Origin: Methanomassiliicoccales archaeon
GTDB lineage: Archaea > Thermoplasmatota > Thermoplasmata > Methanomassiliicoccales > JACIVX01
Direction: 5' to 3'
Length of the DNA: 5,747 nt
Assembly: GCA_028679985.1 (NCBI GenBank)
Contig: JAJRAH010000092.1
Span: forward strand, 1 to 5,747
Shown here: piece by piece, positions 5,608-5,747 of the stretch
Layout: each line of letters opens with the position of its first letter
Numbering within the stretch: the stretch's first letter is position 1
Notes under the pieces: generated by a model
Databases searched by the model: none
Told to the model about the DNA's origin: nothing
What the model saw: the letters and a program-made list of their open reading frames with translations, nothing else
Made by a program: the position numbers and the translations under genes

Positions 5608-5747
5608 CTACTTCCACTTCTCAGCTACGCCTTTGAAGAAGCAGTAGCAGAAAGTCCCGTCGGGGTAGGAGGTCCTCTTAAGTCCGTCTATCCCCTTCCT
5701 CCACGAAGCAGGGTCCATCATCCCTCTTCTCAGGACCTCGTCCTCCA
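5608..5747 (-). CDS. Partial C-terminus, possibly a SAM-dependent methyltransferase
   Basis: The right edge cuts this gene, so only the last 45 codons are visible, ending at the TAG at 5608-5610. The readable end runs EDEVLRRGMMDPASWRKG, then IDGLKRTSYPDGTFCYCFFK, then GVAEKWK. A helix with Trp, a short D/P-D-G-T/S-F turn, an aromatic strand of the Y-x-F-F-K-x-V-A type and a basic tail resemble the C-terminal strand of class I SAM-dependent methyltransferases. That family call rests on this tail alone; the SAM-binding motifs lie outside the window. It is on the same strand as the protease, 67 bp upstream of the longest protease frame, but the protease seems to have its own TATA element, so an operon is not required. 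Confidence 0.5.
   Translation of the reverse strand, partial: EDEVLRRGMMDPASWRKGIDGLKRTSYPDGTFCYCFFKGVAEKWK

Noticed and set aside
1..5747. tRNA, rRNA, CRISPR array, insertion sequence or attachment site
   Set aside because: Reading through both strands I saw no tRNA T-loop context with matching arms, no regularly spaced repeats, no transposase motifs and no terminal inverted repeats with target duplications.

Overview
The window most likely comes from an archaeon, and the style of the genes suggests an uncultivated Thermoplasmatota/euryarchaeal lineage. The evidence is promoter architecture and protein style. AT-rich TATA-like boxes lie about 22-37 bp before each gene start, there are almost no bacterial-type ribosome binding sites, and T-rich runs appear instead of hairpin terminators. 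The large secreted protein has archaeal-type surface architecture: CARDB and Ig-like modules, many N-glycosylation sequons and a C-terminal membrane anchor. The phylum is inference from style only. No rRNA, tRNA, CRISPR array, insertion sequence or origin was recognised.

Layout. From the left, a minus-strand major facilitator superfamily exporter (145-1437) is divergent from a plus-strand metallo-beta-lactamase-fold hydrolase (1590-2543). Their 152-bp shared control region holds a 12-bp palindromic TATA element and a small dyad. A 240-bp gap follows, with a 9-bp inverted repeat and no convincing gene. Next is a minus-strand gene for a 65-residue protein with two membrane segments (2784-2981) and a good archaeal promoter. 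Then comes the dominant gene of the window, a minus-strand 823-codon secreted multidomain protein (3069-5540). It carries a zinc-metallopeptidase signature of metzincin type (HExxH, third His, Met-turn) between a CARDB module and a series of Ig-like/OmpL47-like modules. The right edge cuts the C-terminal end of a further minus-strand gene, possibly a SAM-dependent methyltransferase (stop at 5608).

How the genes relate. The exporter and hydrolase share one divergent promoter region and could be co-regulated, for example for handling a small toxic compound, but nothing in the sequence names a substrate. The metallopeptidase appears to act outside the cell, anchored at the membrane. No pathway visibly joins it to the exporter/hydrolase pair. 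The most interesting object is the surface metallopeptidase: it has a tyrosine where metzincins almost always have glycine, a lipobox-like N-terminus together with a C-terminal transmembrane anchor, and a start codon that is probably five codons downstream of the longest reading frame.
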